Positions 25,244 to 37,450 of a stretch of DNA of 64,000 nucleotides are shown piece by piece. A model generated the notes under the pieces. That model ran no database searches. It was not told the DNA's origin and worked only from the letters and a program-made list of their open reading frames with translations. Each line of letters begins with the position of its first letter. Positions within the stretch are counted from its first letter, which is position 1. A program made the translations under genes and the position numbers. The DNA comes from Brachyhypopomus gauderio. Lineage: Eukaryota > Chordata > Actinopteri > Gymnotiformes > Hypopomidae. The stretch lies in assembly GCF_052324685.1 (NCBI RefSeq), contig NW_027506889.1, positions 1,908,896 through 1,972,895 of the forward strand. Direction: 5' to 3'.

Positions 25244-25278
25244 TTTATTAAGAGAGTCTTTCTGTGGCGTGGGCAGGG
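24517..25278 (-). other. dnajb14: Probable dnajb14 3' UTR with (TA)n
   Basis: The interval follows the dnajb14 stop at 25279 and ends at a minus-strand AATAAA (24517-24522). It contains a long (TA)n run at 25168-25241, about 40 bases after the stop, which in the transcript would be an AU-repeat hairpin. No other coding sign was seen. Confidence 0.5.
25168..25241. repeat. (TA)n microsatellite
   Basis: About 35 TA units with small interruptions at the left edge. It lies in the inferred dnajb14 3' UTR. Confidence 0.95.
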
Positions 25279-28200
25279 CTATCCTCCACGGAAGAGGTCG
25301 TTTAATCTGTCCAGCTCTTTGCAGTTGTCCATGGTCATGAGCTCGGCCTTCTTACGTAGCCGGTCGTCCCTGTACACTTTTGCAGCATACAGCAGGTCCG
25401 TTTCTGAAGGAGCGAGAGACAGAAAAACCACGTCGGAGAGTTCAGAATTCAGTCAACACACAACGTCTGGCCTACAACAGCTGAGGCCAATATGAATGCA
25501 GCAGTCCAATTCTCAGAATTAAAATAAATGGCATTCACTCCATTATTTGTTGTGATTGCATTCAAAACAGACTAGTACATGTATTAATGCAAATTAATTT
25601 CAACATATATTTCCCTAGAGGGGAATCAAGAGTGTAGCGGGTAGTTAAGAGGCACATGTTGGAGCTCCATTGTGCAAAACCATTTGTGTAAAGCCATGTG
25701 CAGAGGCGCATGTAAAGTGCACAGAGGCACGTGTAAAGTGCACAGAGGCACGTGTAAAGTGCACAGAGGCATGTGTAAAGTGCACAGAGGCATGTGTAAA
25801 GTGCGCAGAGGCATGTGTAAAGTGCACAGAGGCATGTGTAAAGTGCACAGAGGCGTGTGTAAAGTGCACAGAGGCGTGTGTAAAGTGCACAGAGGCGCGT
25901 GTAAAGTGCACAGAGGCGCATGTAAAGTGCACAGAGGCACGTGTAAAGTGCACAGAGGCACGTGTAAAGTGCACAGAGGCACGTGTAAAGTGCACAGAGG
26001 CACGTGTAAAGTGCACAGAGGCACGTGTAAAGTGCGTAGAGGCGTGTGTAAAGTGCACAGAGGCGCGTGTGAGGGACGAGAAGATGAAGGAACGTACTTG
26101 TCTGTCGCTCCTTCCAGCAGTTGTTGCGCACATTGTTTACGTAGTCCTCCTCAACACCCTTCTCGATCTTCTGCAGTGCCGAGCCTTTGTACTCGGATTT
26201 GAAGTCTCTAGTGACAAAGTAATCCACACGCAGGTTCTCCGTCTGCCTCTTCACTGTCTGGCCCGTCGACCTGTATGGCACAAACGCACACTGTTGAAAC
26301 CCGGCCTCAGAACCTGGATCTTGGAACCAGAGCCTCGGGGCTGTGAGTTTTACAGAATTTGTTTGTTAATAATGAATTTGTTTGTTAATATGGCCCACAA
26401 ACTCCAGTCAGTCCAAATTTCCACATGTGTCTGTGGGAACTGTAAGGACGCTGGGTCACTCTGCTGTGTGAAATGGGACTCGGTGCCGACAGCGTCCGCT
26501 GAGCAGAGGGAACAGTACGTACGGTCTGGAGTACAGACTGTAGGGAGGTGTGGACACCATCAGCTGGCTGAGAACAGACACCAGGATTAGCACCACTATG
26601 GGCATCAGCTGAACGAACATGGAAAATCCTCCCTGAGAACAAGAGAGTGAGATTGGAGGTCGGAGTCAGGTGGAAATCAGAAGAATTCATACGCCAGCCT
26701 AGAACATCTGCTTTCTGAAAATATTTAAATGGTTTGCTACAGTGTAGAAGATTTAATGCATGTATAATATAATGCAGATATAATACAATAAAGAAAAGGC
26801 CATATATTTTAAAAGTCATACTGACTTTTCTTAAGGCAGTCATAACTCAGCACGTTTATAGCCACTAAAGCTACTTGAAGGGAGACCGACAGAGGAGTCC
26901 TGTTCAGCACCACTGCAGTCATCAGTCTAGCAGTGGTGCATTTTACTGAAGGGTCAGCACACGTCTCAAAGGACTGAGGGAGTGTAACGTACGTCTCCCC
27001 TGTCCTCCCGCTCCCTCCGGGCATGGTCCGAATGCGCAGTGTATCGCTCCCTCCCGTTAGTGAATGTATGTGTGCTTGCTGTGAGGGAGGGGGAGAAGAG
27101 GGACGGAGGGAGAGAGAGAGAGAGACCTTCAGACTCTACATTCTTGCATCATTGCAATGACAGTTCTTTGGCTCCAACAGTCCTGAAAAACCATAGCAGA
27201 GGCAGCTTAAAGTTTACCTGCTCTGACACATGAGACTCTACGCAGCAGCTAATTATCAATCATTTCCTGACAGTGACAATGTCAGAACAAGTCACTTCAC
27301 TCGTCACGTTAAACAAGCTCTGTCTGAATCAGCAACATAGAGCAAGATATCTCTGAGCAAAACTATATGAGAGGGAAGGTGGCCTTATAACCGAGAAACG
27401 TAGTGATAACTTGGCCACGAGTGGTCCAGAAGCCGTGTGTGGTTCTTTAAATCATCCCTGTCCTCCGAGTCTCCCTGTCCCTGTCCTGAGAGTGAAGAGG
27501 CAAAACACAGCCTTCTAGTGTGTGGACTGCTGTGTCCACATCACGGACGTACACGAGCCAGGAGCCTTGACCTTCAGCTCTTCTGGACATCACCAGATTA
27601 ATGACACGGTCACATTTTAGACTGGATATTAATAACCTGCCAACAGCAAATGAATTTACGGCATATAAGAGTCGGTCAGTGCCTCATATTTTGAGGTGGA
27701 GCATGTGACTGTAATGATGAAGGCAGAATGAACCTGGTCCTTACATGAAGGAAAGCCCCCTCCAAAGAACATGTTGAACAGGTCCTCTGGAGTAATGTCA
27801 GCTTCAAAGCCCCGGTGGAACTCAAAGCCGCCATGTCCACCATGTCCCGGGCTGCTTGGCTCCTCCCCTCCAGTGACATCATACTGCCTTCGCTTGTCCG
27901 GGTTACTCAGTACTGCATACGCGTTGCCAATCTCTGCAGGGCAAGAGAGAGGACCAAAAAGCCACTACAAATCTGCCTCATTAGAAGGCATGCAAGGGTG
28001 AAAATACCAGCACCACCAACATTAACAACATAAACAAACAAACAAACAAACAAACTGGAAATAGTTACTTTTGAAGGCCTCCGTGGCTCCAGGAGCATGA
28101 TTCTTGTCTGGATGGAACTTGAGTGCCAGCTTCCTGTAGGCTTTCTTCAACTCTTCTTCGTTAGCATCTTTAACGACACCCAGGACCTCGTAGTAGTCCT

Positions 28201-31200
28201 TACACTTCTTTATCCTGCAGACGCACGAGACACAAGGACTCACGTCAGTAGACTAACCTCCCAGCACACAATCATCTCTGTAGAACAGCTGTCTGCCAAA
28301 CGTCCGTCTTTCATCCAACAGAGGGTGATAATTAAAAAAACTGAGCTCTGCTAAACACAAACGGTAAATGCTTCACTTGCTTGATTTGTAAACCAACAAA
28401 CTTAAAGAGCTCACCGAGTCCCAAACATAACACACCAAATCATTATGGACTTTAGTTGAATGAAACAAATTCATTCTTTAAATTATTCACTTTTTAAAAA
28501 TACTGCACCAGGCTTTACTGTGATAATGAGCTATTTCTGAAGAACACAGGTTGGAGATTTCATGACTGCCACTGACTGAAGCAGCACAAACTACAGTCAC
28601 AATACATAGCTGTCAACAAAAAATGATGGCAAACAGTTACAGAAGGATCTATAGTCATATAATGCAAGTAAAACACTTGTGTGGGTGCAAACTTTTGCAG
28701 TGAATCTAAAAAAAAAAAAAAAAAAAAAGATATACAACCGATATAAGGAGCCACATACAGCAATAAATAAAGGAAGATATTAGTAAATCCCAAGTGACCT
28801 ATGCATTGAGTGGCTGAGGTAGACTAAATTCTCTGGAGACTAAGTTAGTGCTAAATGAGTATGAGGGACATGAGGGACCAGGTGCAATAAGCGCATGATG
28901 TTGCCTGAAGAGAAGTCTCCACGGAGACAAAAGATGTTGCCTGAAGAGAAGTCTCCATGTAGCCACCACAAACAGCTCCATGATACTGTAGTTCAATGAT
29001 CACAGAGACTGGATCAACTACACTGGAGCGTAAGCATGGATGAAATGTAGCACAGTTTGGTACCTTCAGAATGAGGAAGGCTTCTTTGAAAAAGGTGGCA
29101 CAGGTTGTAGACGGACACAGAGCAGGTAGCTCCTAGAGGAAATTACTGAAGCTATTTTGAGGGGATTCAGCATTGTGTTTTTATAAACACTTCAGTTCAC
29201 CAGGCTTTACTGTATCTTGACAGCTTTCACCAAAACATATACTCTGGGGAAATCTCTATTGTGCTCTACTTTCTATTATGTGTTTTACAGTTATTTTAAT
29301 ATATTCTTTTATAAATAAATGACAGATTTTCTGATCTGATTTTCAAAGAAGAAGAGTCTTTGAAATCGGTGCCCATCATGTATGAGTTTACTAATAATAA
29401 TCCAGAACCAGTGAAATTATACTCCTATTTGGTGAGGACATTTGAGATGATATGAAAAGAACTTTCACTGCTGGGCACTTGCATCCAGTTAACAGTGATA
29501 CTTCATGCCACACTGCTGCGTGCTTGATTTGAGGCTGTATCCTGTGTGGGAGGGGCAAACACTTTATATACACTTGATAGATAATAAATGCAAGACGGCT
29601 CATTTCCGTTAAACAGTCTAAAAGGTCAGATGTGAAGGAAACACTGAAGTAGCTGCAACCTCGACAGGAGCACATACACAATCATCTGCAGTAATGCACC
29701 TCAAAATCAAACTAGATTTTCACAAAGGTCTACAAACGGTCTGCCTTCAGCAGTTTGTGTGTATGTGTGTTTGAGCAACTGGATCGCGGTGCTCTTTTTA
29801 GTCCGCAGCCGAGCCACCCCGCTCAGCCCGTTGGGCCCCAGGTTGGGCAGCAGGATCTCCTGGACTCGGCTGCCATCTCAGAAAACCACCTTCTGGAAGA
29901 GGGAGATTTCTGGCTCAAAGGCAGAAACTCCGCAGCATTTAAAAGAGCATGATCAGCCGGATGGGTACGTGTAGCCCTGAGGTGGCATCATTTGGCTGCA
30001 TGTGCTTTATATATAGATTCAGTGGTCAATAAAATTACAGATTTTTTTAGCACTGAAAATCACCAGTTTTGAGTGTTTGGACTTTGTAGCTTTGTAGGGT
30101 TGTAGCTCATTTCATTCAAGAGCACCTGATGCTCTCTGTGTCCCAAATGTGTGGAGCAGATCAGTGAATGTTTGCAGTATCACTAGCTGGTTGTGACATT
30201 CATTTAGGGTTTTAGGACAAAACCAAAGATGCTTCGTTTCCATCCCTACAAATAAGGCTTCATTAATGATGTTTGGCTTTCATCCGCTTGGGCTGCAAGA
30301 CTCTGTACAGGCTGTGAATCAAAGACAACCGGCCATTATCAGAAGTTACTCAGCGCATCACCTATCTGAACTCCTAATGCCTCTGATGTCCCCTGGAGGC
30401 CTGGTGTTCTGAGCTCTGCCAATCAGACTCCATATATGCTACTGAAGCATCAGTCCTTCAGCGCAGAACTGCACTACGGCTGTTGAACTACATACTGCAG
30501 TTTCACAAAGCAGAGATCTTTAAGGAAAGTGGTGGCCTCTACTACTCTACAATACCAATACCTTCTGCTGAAGAAGAGGGATGCGTAGCCACTCCCCAGG
30601 GTCTACGAGTCCGCCATGTAGTATTATCTACATAGAAGTGTCTGTGTGGGTATCGGTGAATGAGTACATGAGCTGATCATTTCAGACACTTATCCACCTC
30701 GTAGGATCAAAGAGCACTCAGACGGTCGGTTGTATCCAAGTGTTTTCCACCTTGCCCAGCAACTGCGATCATGTAGCTTTAAAGAGCAAGACCAGGCCCC
30801 GCCCCCCTTCTGTCCACCCAGAGGGCTGCTTCACTTAAAGTGCATCCCATTTGGACAGTGAGCATTTCTGAAACGGTTGTGGTCTGCTGCTTCCAGAGTT
30901 TAATTATAATTGGTTTATGTCAAAGTTTTTTTATGCACTGTTCAAAGTTCCAGAGGATGGTACGTCACACCCATAGTGAACACCTGTGGTGACTGGTGAC
31001 AACCCGATCAGCCCCAACTCCTTGTTAGCTTTACACAGCATCCACACATCTACACACAACACGGTACCTAGCAGCGAGGGAAACACACCACCGTGTGCTA
31101 GGTGCCAGATAACCTGCAGTGAGGAATACAAGTATTCCAACACTCTGTGACTTTCCTAGTTTGATCACTTAGAAATCATGGAGGGGTCTGAGATTTCCAT

Positions 31201-33454
31201 CTTAGGTACATGTCCACTGTGAGAGACAATCAAAAAAAGAAAAAAAACAAACAGATGTATTTACTTTAATAAAAAAAATTTTAATCAGACATTGTGATTT
31301 CTGGATTTTTTTTTTTAGATTATCACAGTGGACATGCACCCAAGATTTTTCAGACCCCTCCATGATTTCTAAATGGGGAAAGTTGCTGGGTGTTCAAATA
31401 CCTATTTTCCTCACTGTAACTAGACAGACTGTTGAGATGAATGCACACACTATGTAACATTAATACCTTTAAACACATCATCACACACAAGCAGCTTAAC
31501 ACATTAAAAATACAGAACATTCTGCACTCTCTTATGCAGCGTCCTTACACCCGGTGGAGAGACTGGATTAAACCGTACAGAAGGCTGTGCTGGCAGGCGG
31601 ACTAGATGACAAACACAAACCTCACCTACAAGCGCAATAACAACACTGGCATGCCGAGATGTCCTAGATTAAGGCCACACCCACCGTGCTGCCCAAATAA
31701 CCGGGACAGCAGACCATGGCCCAGCTTCAATAACACTCAGCTTCTTGATCAATAATGTTGATTGGAAAACATGAGGGTCAATTTGTTTTTTTTTGTTATG
31801 CTCATGATTTATTTCTCAGTAAAACAGTAAGAGCGTGAGATCATGTGACGGAGGTCTATAGTGGTCAGTTTCAATCGTAGACCACCTGGCCATGGTCCAA
31901 TAGTTGATTTAAAAGGGGAGCATTTCATTTGAATAGTTTTTCTGTAACAGCTTACACAAGTTTCATTATCTAATACAGGATAGAGTACACAATTATGAAG
32001 TGTGTTTTTGTACTTATTCAATGTACAACTCTGTGGGTAAACGAAATAAGGTTTTATTTCCTAAATGTTTTACTTCACGTTCCTCACTTCCGTCAGTCTT
32101 TGACAATCACTCTTTATTCTCATCTCTCTCTCCGTCTTCCCCCACACACCACCCCTCCCTCTTTCTCTCCATCACACCCTGTAGTTTGCCTGGTCCCATG
32201 GGCTTCCTGCCAGCCCTCTGGGGTTCCCATGGTGACAGCCGGGTGTGTGTGAAAGACTGTGGAGGCTGCAGTGTCCGGTTCAGAGGGCTGTGTGACACCT
32301 CGGGGCTCCATGCAAACCCCCCCACAGGACAACCGCAGCACCCCAGCCAGGACACCATCTCTACTGCAGCCTGGGAAAGGCACCGCGTTAAATATTCATT
32401 CACCCCATTTGATTTGTTTAATTATGCACTACGTTACCCTGTACTGTGCTGTTTCTGTACTTGTCATTTTAAACATACAGTACTCACTTTTTAGGTACAT
32501 ACTTAATATTTTTATCTTTAATTTCTTTTAACATTTTCTTTTTGTCTTTTTGTCTTTGTCTTATCTCCTTTTAATGTTTCTTTTATTTATACTGTAAAGC
32601 ACTTTGAGTTACATGTATGTATGAAAGGTGCTATACAAATAAAGATTATTATTATTATTATTATTACATTCTAAAGCCTCAACCTCATAAAGGTGAAATA
32701 TTTCTTGAAGCACAGAAATGATCAGACCAAGTCTAAATGTCTCCAAGAGTGTATTTGTATGTCACACACCCACGTGTTTATGATGGCGCGCGCACACACG
32801 CGCGCACACACACGCGCGCACACACACGCGCGCACACACACGCGCGCACACACACACACAAATCGCTGAACACCAAGAGGGTGTGATGAAATGTAATGAA
32901 ACAGCAAAAGTTGCTCCTGATCAGTGCAGGCAGTCACTGCAGTGCCCCTCAGGAGGCTCTACTGTACAGGTTCAAAGGCTGTAAAGGCGTCAGCTGTAAG
33001 GCAAGAGAAGAGTGTGCAGGGCAGTGGTGACACATCCAAGCACCATGAGGACTAGCTGTATCCACGGCAAACAAACGGTCTAGCCTAGGGGCCAGATCGG
33101 GACCTGCTGTTCAACAACAGCAGCAGCGGGTTTGGTATACTCTGTAAACTCACTGTAAACAAGGGCAGCTGATCATCTGTGCTGATCTCTGTCTTGGCTG
33201 ACCGTTTTGCAGAGGGCAAGAAAATGAGAGCCAGCCAACTGAGGATGTGGATGTACAGCTGTCCTGATGGTACAGCTGTCCTGATCCACTACATTAGGAG
33301 AGTTAATGGCCTCACCTCAACTTATATACAGCCCAGGTGAGCAACCAGGTGTCTCCCACTTCACATTATATAAATGTTAAATGTGCCATATTTTGTCAAT
33401 TTTTCACCGCAATCTAAATTTGTCCTCCGCTTTTTACCCATCTGTGCAGTTAAA

Positions 33455-33485
<31 letters not shown>

Positions 33486-36400
33486 AGTCATTACTAGGGG
33501 GCTGTGGTTCACACGTGCCCAGTGGGCAGCCCTAGCCAGGGGAGTAGTTGGGGTTAGGTGCCTTGCTCAAGGGCACCTCAGTCATGGCCTCAGGTTTGGG
33601 AATCGAACCCACGACTTTCCGGTCACAAGACCAGTTCCCTACCACCAGGCCATGACTGCACCTTATATACAAATCAAATCAAATATATTTGTATAGTGCT
33701 TTTCACAACACATGTTGTCACAAAGCGCTTATATACAGCCCATGTGACCAACCAGGTGTCTCTTACCTTACTTTTTATACAGCCCAGGTGACCAACCAGA
33801 TGTCTTTACCTCACCTTATATACAGCCCAGGTGACCAACCAGATATTTTTTACCTCACGTTATATACAGCCCATGTGACCAACCAGGTGTCTTTACCTCA
33901 CCTTATATACAGCCCAGGTGACCAACCAGATATTTTTTACCTCACCTTATATACAGCCCAGGTGACCAACCAGATGTCTTTACCTCACCTTATATACAGC
34001 CTAGGTGACCAACCAGGTGTCTCTTACCTCACCTTATATACAGCCCAGGTGACCAACCAGGTGTCTCCTACCTCACCTTATATGTAGCCCAGGTGACCAA
34101 CCAGGTGTCTCCTACCTCACCTTATATACAGCCCAGGTGACCAGCCAATTGCAGACTGACTCCAACGGGGAGGTATTGACCATCACATTAAATTATCGCA
34201 TCAGATAATTCAGAATAATCCATTCTGGGAACTACAATGTTGACAAAAATCTAATTGCTCTGTGAAAACATGCATCTGTTCATTCGAAAGTTCATCTCAA
34301 GTGGCACTGATCACTACAGCATGAATAAACACAACACACACATAGATACAAGAGAAACATAAAGGTATATACTGCTGCCAGTCTACAGATGAGTGAACAC
34401 ATGAAAAAAAACAGAACTGCATGTGAACGACAAGACCACTACAGTCTCCATCGGTTCACTGTGCTGTACTGGTCTACCACAACAGCTACATACAGAATAG
34501 AAGCACTGAACATGCACGTTGCACAACCTCTGTCACACAGATTGGTTACACACACAATGCAGTCCCAAAATAAAACGGTTCTGAAATGGCACCGCGCCTC
34601 GCTGTTTATCTGTGGTTATAAGGACAAGCCTTCCCTTAAGTGGGTGGGCTATTTTCACTTTAGGACTACAACACACCCACATACGATACTACTGTCTGGA
34701 AAGAGAAGCCATTTCCCTTCTGACCACAAGGTTCATTAGAACAGTGAAGCATTCTACCACAAGAGGACGTGAGAGGGGTGTAATGTTTGGCAGATGCCGC
34801 CACTCACATACACAGGTACTGGTAAACTCAGTCATGCCTCACCTCTGCACCCCCTCCACCTGCTCCTTGGTAAAGCCCTTGGAGGAGGAATCTCCGGCCC
34901 CTGCCTCCTGGTGCTGGGCCTGTGGTTGTCGGGGAGAAGCATGTGTCCCATTGGCCGGCTTCCTGCAGTATGCTCCTCCGTTACCAGCTGAACTTCCATT
35001 CCTCTGCAAGGCCTCTAACAAGACTGTCAAAAAGGAACCAAAATGATAACTTTCATGCTGAACGCACTGAAAAAAAGAAACGGCAAAAAAAGATCTATCT
35101 AATATATATATATATATATATATATAACTAGAAGTGGTAGAGTCTCAAATCTAGGACTAAGAAGTATATGCATTATCAATATAAAATCTGTTCACAGCAT
35201 CACAGGGCAAACACACAACCAGCTGTTTTTTCAATAATTAGTGGCTTGACAGCAAAGAACAGTGCATTCTCTAAAGCTCATGAACACAGCAATTTTTTAA
35301 GCACAAACTATACTTTAAGGCCAGGCGAGACTTAATCTGTCTGGTGAAATCAAAATCACTTGTACACACAATACATTACAATGTTTTCCAGTTATTTGTC
35401 GGTCCAGATAAGCAATATAAAAAATACAAACATCCATTTTTGTCAATGACTATAGTCTGCAAGACCAAAAATATATGATCAAGGTAGATTCTCAGTCATA
35501 GGAGTTGCAAATAAATTATTTTCTGTTAGGTCACTGCTTTATTGGTAGATACGAGTTAAGAAGTTATGGGTACTTAGATGAACAGCCAATTTCAGAGAAA
35601 ATGACCAATTTGATCACATGTCAGAATTAAGATTTAATGTTTTCCTGGGGGGCACAGTAAGAGATGAATGGGGGACTATCTTTATAAATTATTGACCCAT
35701 GAATCTTGTGAAGATGTAATTAGCACCCATCACTGCACTGTATGTCTGCACCCTGATTGTTTTAAATCAGTAGAATCATGACATCTCCTTATGTTGTGCC
35801 AGAGGGTATCAATGATCCTTTGTCAATAGTACATTAAAGATTAAAAGGTTGCATGGACATTACAAAACTAAACCAAGTTTAAACTTATGATTTTGGTCCA
35901 ATATTGTACCCATGTTGTAAAGATAATCTATAGCCACTACAGAAAGGTTTTAAAATCAGCATAAATTGTAGAAGCATTCTTAAAACAGCATTAACAGCAT
36001 GGTAAATTAAAACAATCCACCACTTTTTACTTTAAAAGATTATTTGTGTAGCCAAGATCCACATAAATAATCAATCGATTAAGTCATCTCATAAAATGAG
36101 CCCTCCAGCCATGCCTTAGTTACTGAGAGTCTGGATTAGCTAAAGATCTACTCCTCTTCAATTAGCTTCAGCTCAAGTATGTCCTTAAAGGACTGTGGCA
36201 AGACCTGCATGGGTCTGGCTCATCTCTTCCCATACTCTGCAGCTACCATCTCTGATTCATGCTTACTGCCCTCCGTCTTTCCAAACTCCCGGGGACATTA
36301 TTGCATGGCATAGTGACAGTGATCAGCCAGTGTGACGGCCATGCCATCAGTGCGGTGGATGTAGGGTAATAAATGAGTAACTCTGTTCTGGGAGGGATGG

Positions 36401-37317
36401 AACCCACTGTGAGTTCTTCCACGGCAGTAAGACCATGCAAGCACAGCCCTTAGATCACAAGGCCTGATGACCTGCGAGGAGGATCTGTGTGAACTCATGT
36501 GTATAAAAGTTAGTCATAACCAAGATTTAAAAGCTGTTGAAAATGTCATAAATGCTCCTTCATACATCCAAATTAATGATTAGCCTCTCCCTGTTCTGAT
36601 TCAAAGATGACAAAAATCTAAACAAACAAAAAAAACAAGAAAACATTTCAACTTGGGCAAGAAGTTCACACAGACATAAAGAGAGAAGCTGACACAGAGT
36701 ACCAACCTCTTAACGTTAGACCTACGTCACATAGGACACGACGTCACTAAACGCGTGTGAGTTACGGTAGAAACCTTAGATAGCTAGCTCGATATCAACC
36801 CTGATATGAAGGAATCCTGTGCAGCAAGTTAAACGACGACGACACGGTCCCAGTAACTCGGTCTCGGTTCCGTGTCCATCCGAGCTCAGAGCATCTCCAG
36901 TTAAGCGGAGGACTGAGGCAGCTATCAGCGGCGATAACGTCTATTGTGTTGACATCGCAGTGTTAGCTAATAAACTATTCTAGTTCAACTGAGAAGTACA
37001 ACACATCCCCAATTAAAAGATAAGAATGAGATAATGACCAAACTAATCTCGACCCACTGCGCTAAGTCGGTGTGTATTAGTGGACGGGCCACGAACACGA
37101 GCTCGGCGGTCCGGCGGCCGTTGGTCGGCGCTGCTAGCTAACGCTAACGTAGACGTCGGGACTGAGGCGCTGCGGTCAGGTTACCTTTCGCTTTCTCGGT
37201 CGGGTAGAGTTTTTCCGCTTTGTTCAAGAACTTTATAGCCTTGTCCTTGTCTCCCGCTTCGAGGGCGCTCGTTGCTATGTTTATGCATTTTTCAGCCTCG
37301 TCTCTGTTGCCTTCCAT
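25279..37317 (-). CDS. dnajb14: DnaJ homolog subfamily B member 14
   Basis: Eight coding exons in transcript order: 37317-37185, 35023-34843, 28214-28069, 27933-27745, 27078-26993, 26632-26523, 26270-26098 and 25403-25279. They sum to 1143 nt, 380 residues (human 379). All phases agree. Order: N-terminal helical region ([11 protein letters not shown]), J domain with the HPD motif ([20 protein letters not shown]), Gly/Phe region ([17 protein letters not shown]), one membrane segment ([20 protein letters not shown]), then the DUF1977-type tail ([25 protein letters not shown]). DNAJB14 is an ER-membrane Hsp40 with a cytosolic J domain; with DNAJB12 it recruits Hsc70 for ER-associated degradation and helps SV40 leave the ER. 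Intron 2 is 6.6 kb and repeat-rich. A 21-bp minisatellite ends about 30 bp from the donor of the exon at 26270-26098. DNAJB12 is the alternative, but the N-terminus and length favour B14. Confidence 0.95.
25706..26068. repeat. 21-bp minisatellite, about 17 units
   Basis: Head-to-tail units GTGTAAAGTGCACAGAGGCR (21 bp with one more base), differing by single changes. Because 21 is a multiple of three and the unit lacks stops in several frames, open frames of 130 to 300 codons run through it on both strands; these are artefacts. The array lies in the last dnajb14 intron and ends about 30 bases from the splice donor at 26098. Confidence 0.95.
28709..28728. repeat. A run, 20 bases
   Basis: Homopolymer in dnajb14 intron 2. 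It could be the poly(A) tail of an old retroposed copy, but nothing recognisable precedes it. Confidence 0.8.
28874..28966. repeat. Short direct repeat in dnajb14 intron 2
   Basis: Two copies of a unit with GTTGCCTGAAGAGAAGTCTC about 40 bp apart (starting near 28899 and 28934). No function is apparent. Confidence 0.75.
31117..31416. mobile_element. Tc1/mariner-type MITE with long inverted ends
   Basis: The left end begins CAGTGAGGAATACAAGTATT and the right end, read in reverse, CAGTGAGGAAAATAGGTATT. The inverted similarity runs about 130 bp inward on each side, through the shared core AGAAATCATGGAGGGGTCTG and the shared CATGTCCACTGTGA. There is no coding content. A TA follows the right end, as expected for Tc1/mariner TA insertion; the left flank no longer shows it. 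This matches a very common fish repeat type. It sits in dnajb14 intron 2. Confidence 0.85.
32560..32667 (+). mobile_element. 3' tail of a LINE or LINE-mobilised SINE
   Basis: GTAAAGCACTTTGAGTTACA followed by GGTGCTATACAAATAAAG and an (ATT)n tail is the 3' end shared by many fish L2-like LINEs and the SINEs they mobilise. The 5' part is missing or diverged beyond recognition. A GC-rich stretch at 32190-32390 just upstream may be unrelated. Located in dnajb14 intron 2. Confidence 0.7.
32787..32862. repeat. (CGCGCACACACA)n alternating purine-pyrimidine array
   Basis: A higher-order repeat built from CGCG and CACACA, almost perfectly alternating purine and pyrimidine for about 75 bp. Such sequences favour left-handed Z-DNA in vitro. 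It lies in dnajb14 intron 2. Confidence 0.9.
33390..33662 (-). mobile_element. tRNA-derived SINE, nearly full length
   Basis: Read on the minus strand, the head starts at about 33662 with GTCATGGCCTGGTGGTAGGG, which carries a box A-like motif. GGGTTCGATTCCC follows as a good box B, the two parts of a tRNA-type RNA polymerase III promoter. The body continues with GCCCTTGAGCAAGGCACC. Near the tail are a (TG)n run and CTGCACAGATGGGTAAAAAG. Neither box occurs in a foldable tRNA gene here, so this is a SINE and not a tRNA. Confidence 0.8.
33668..33727 (-). mobile_element. LINE-type 3' tail fragment
   Basis: On the minus strand the sequence reads AAAAGCACTATACAAATATA followed by TTTGATTTGATTTG, the usual tail of fish L2-like retroposons with a short tandem end. 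It abuts the SINE and the minisatellite. Confidence 0.6.
34160..34842. other. Distal part of dnajb14 intron 2
   Basis: Unique-looking, moderately AT-rich sequence without a named repeat. It leads up to the donor side of the exon at 35023-34843. Confidence 0.4.
35024..36700. other. dnajb14 intron 1
   Basis: AT-rich intron with a short (TA)n at 35102-35126. I see no exon, RNA gene or complete transposon in it. Confidence 0.5.
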
Positions 37318-37450
37318 GGCCTCCCTCTTCCGAGCCCCGGCTCAGCTGACACTCCTGCCGACGCTGTTCGGCGCGTAGCATCATTTGTGCGTTAGTGTCG
37401 GCACTTTCGACGACGACGGATATGTTGACAAACTGCATTGAAAAAAATGT
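36700..37450 (-). promoter_or_regulatory. dnajb14: CpG-rich promoter region of dnajb14
   Basis: CpG density rises sharply around exon 1 and falls again after about 37450. This is the usual mark of a CpG-island promoter. The start codon is at 37317. No single core element can be assigned with confidence. Confidence 0.5.

Larger units (their letters stand above)
33310..34150. repeat. Minisatellite of about 43-46 bp, split by a SINE
   Basis: Units carry CACCTTATATACAGCCCAGG then TGACCAACCAGGTGTCT. One unit stands alone at about 33310-33360. Roughly nine more run head to tail from 33728 to 34150. The gap between holds a tRNA-derived SINE and a LINE-type tail. The array therefore existed before the insertions, or a unit moved across them. 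Confidence 0.85.

Noticed and set aside
25562-26590. Open frames of up to about 300 codons on both strands
   Set aside because: They are generated by the 21-bp minisatellite, whose unit length is a multiple of three. The part beyond the array on the minus strand is the dnajb14 exon at 26270-26098.
33550-33662. tRNA gene suggested by a box B-like GGTTCGATTCCC
   Set aside because: The flanks do not fold as a cloverleaf, and a SINE body and tail follow. It is a tRNA-derived SINE.
33689-34087. 132-codon open frame with a repeated YSPGDQPD-type motif
   Set aside because: It runs through the 43-46 bp minisatellite. There is no start context, splice support or homologue.
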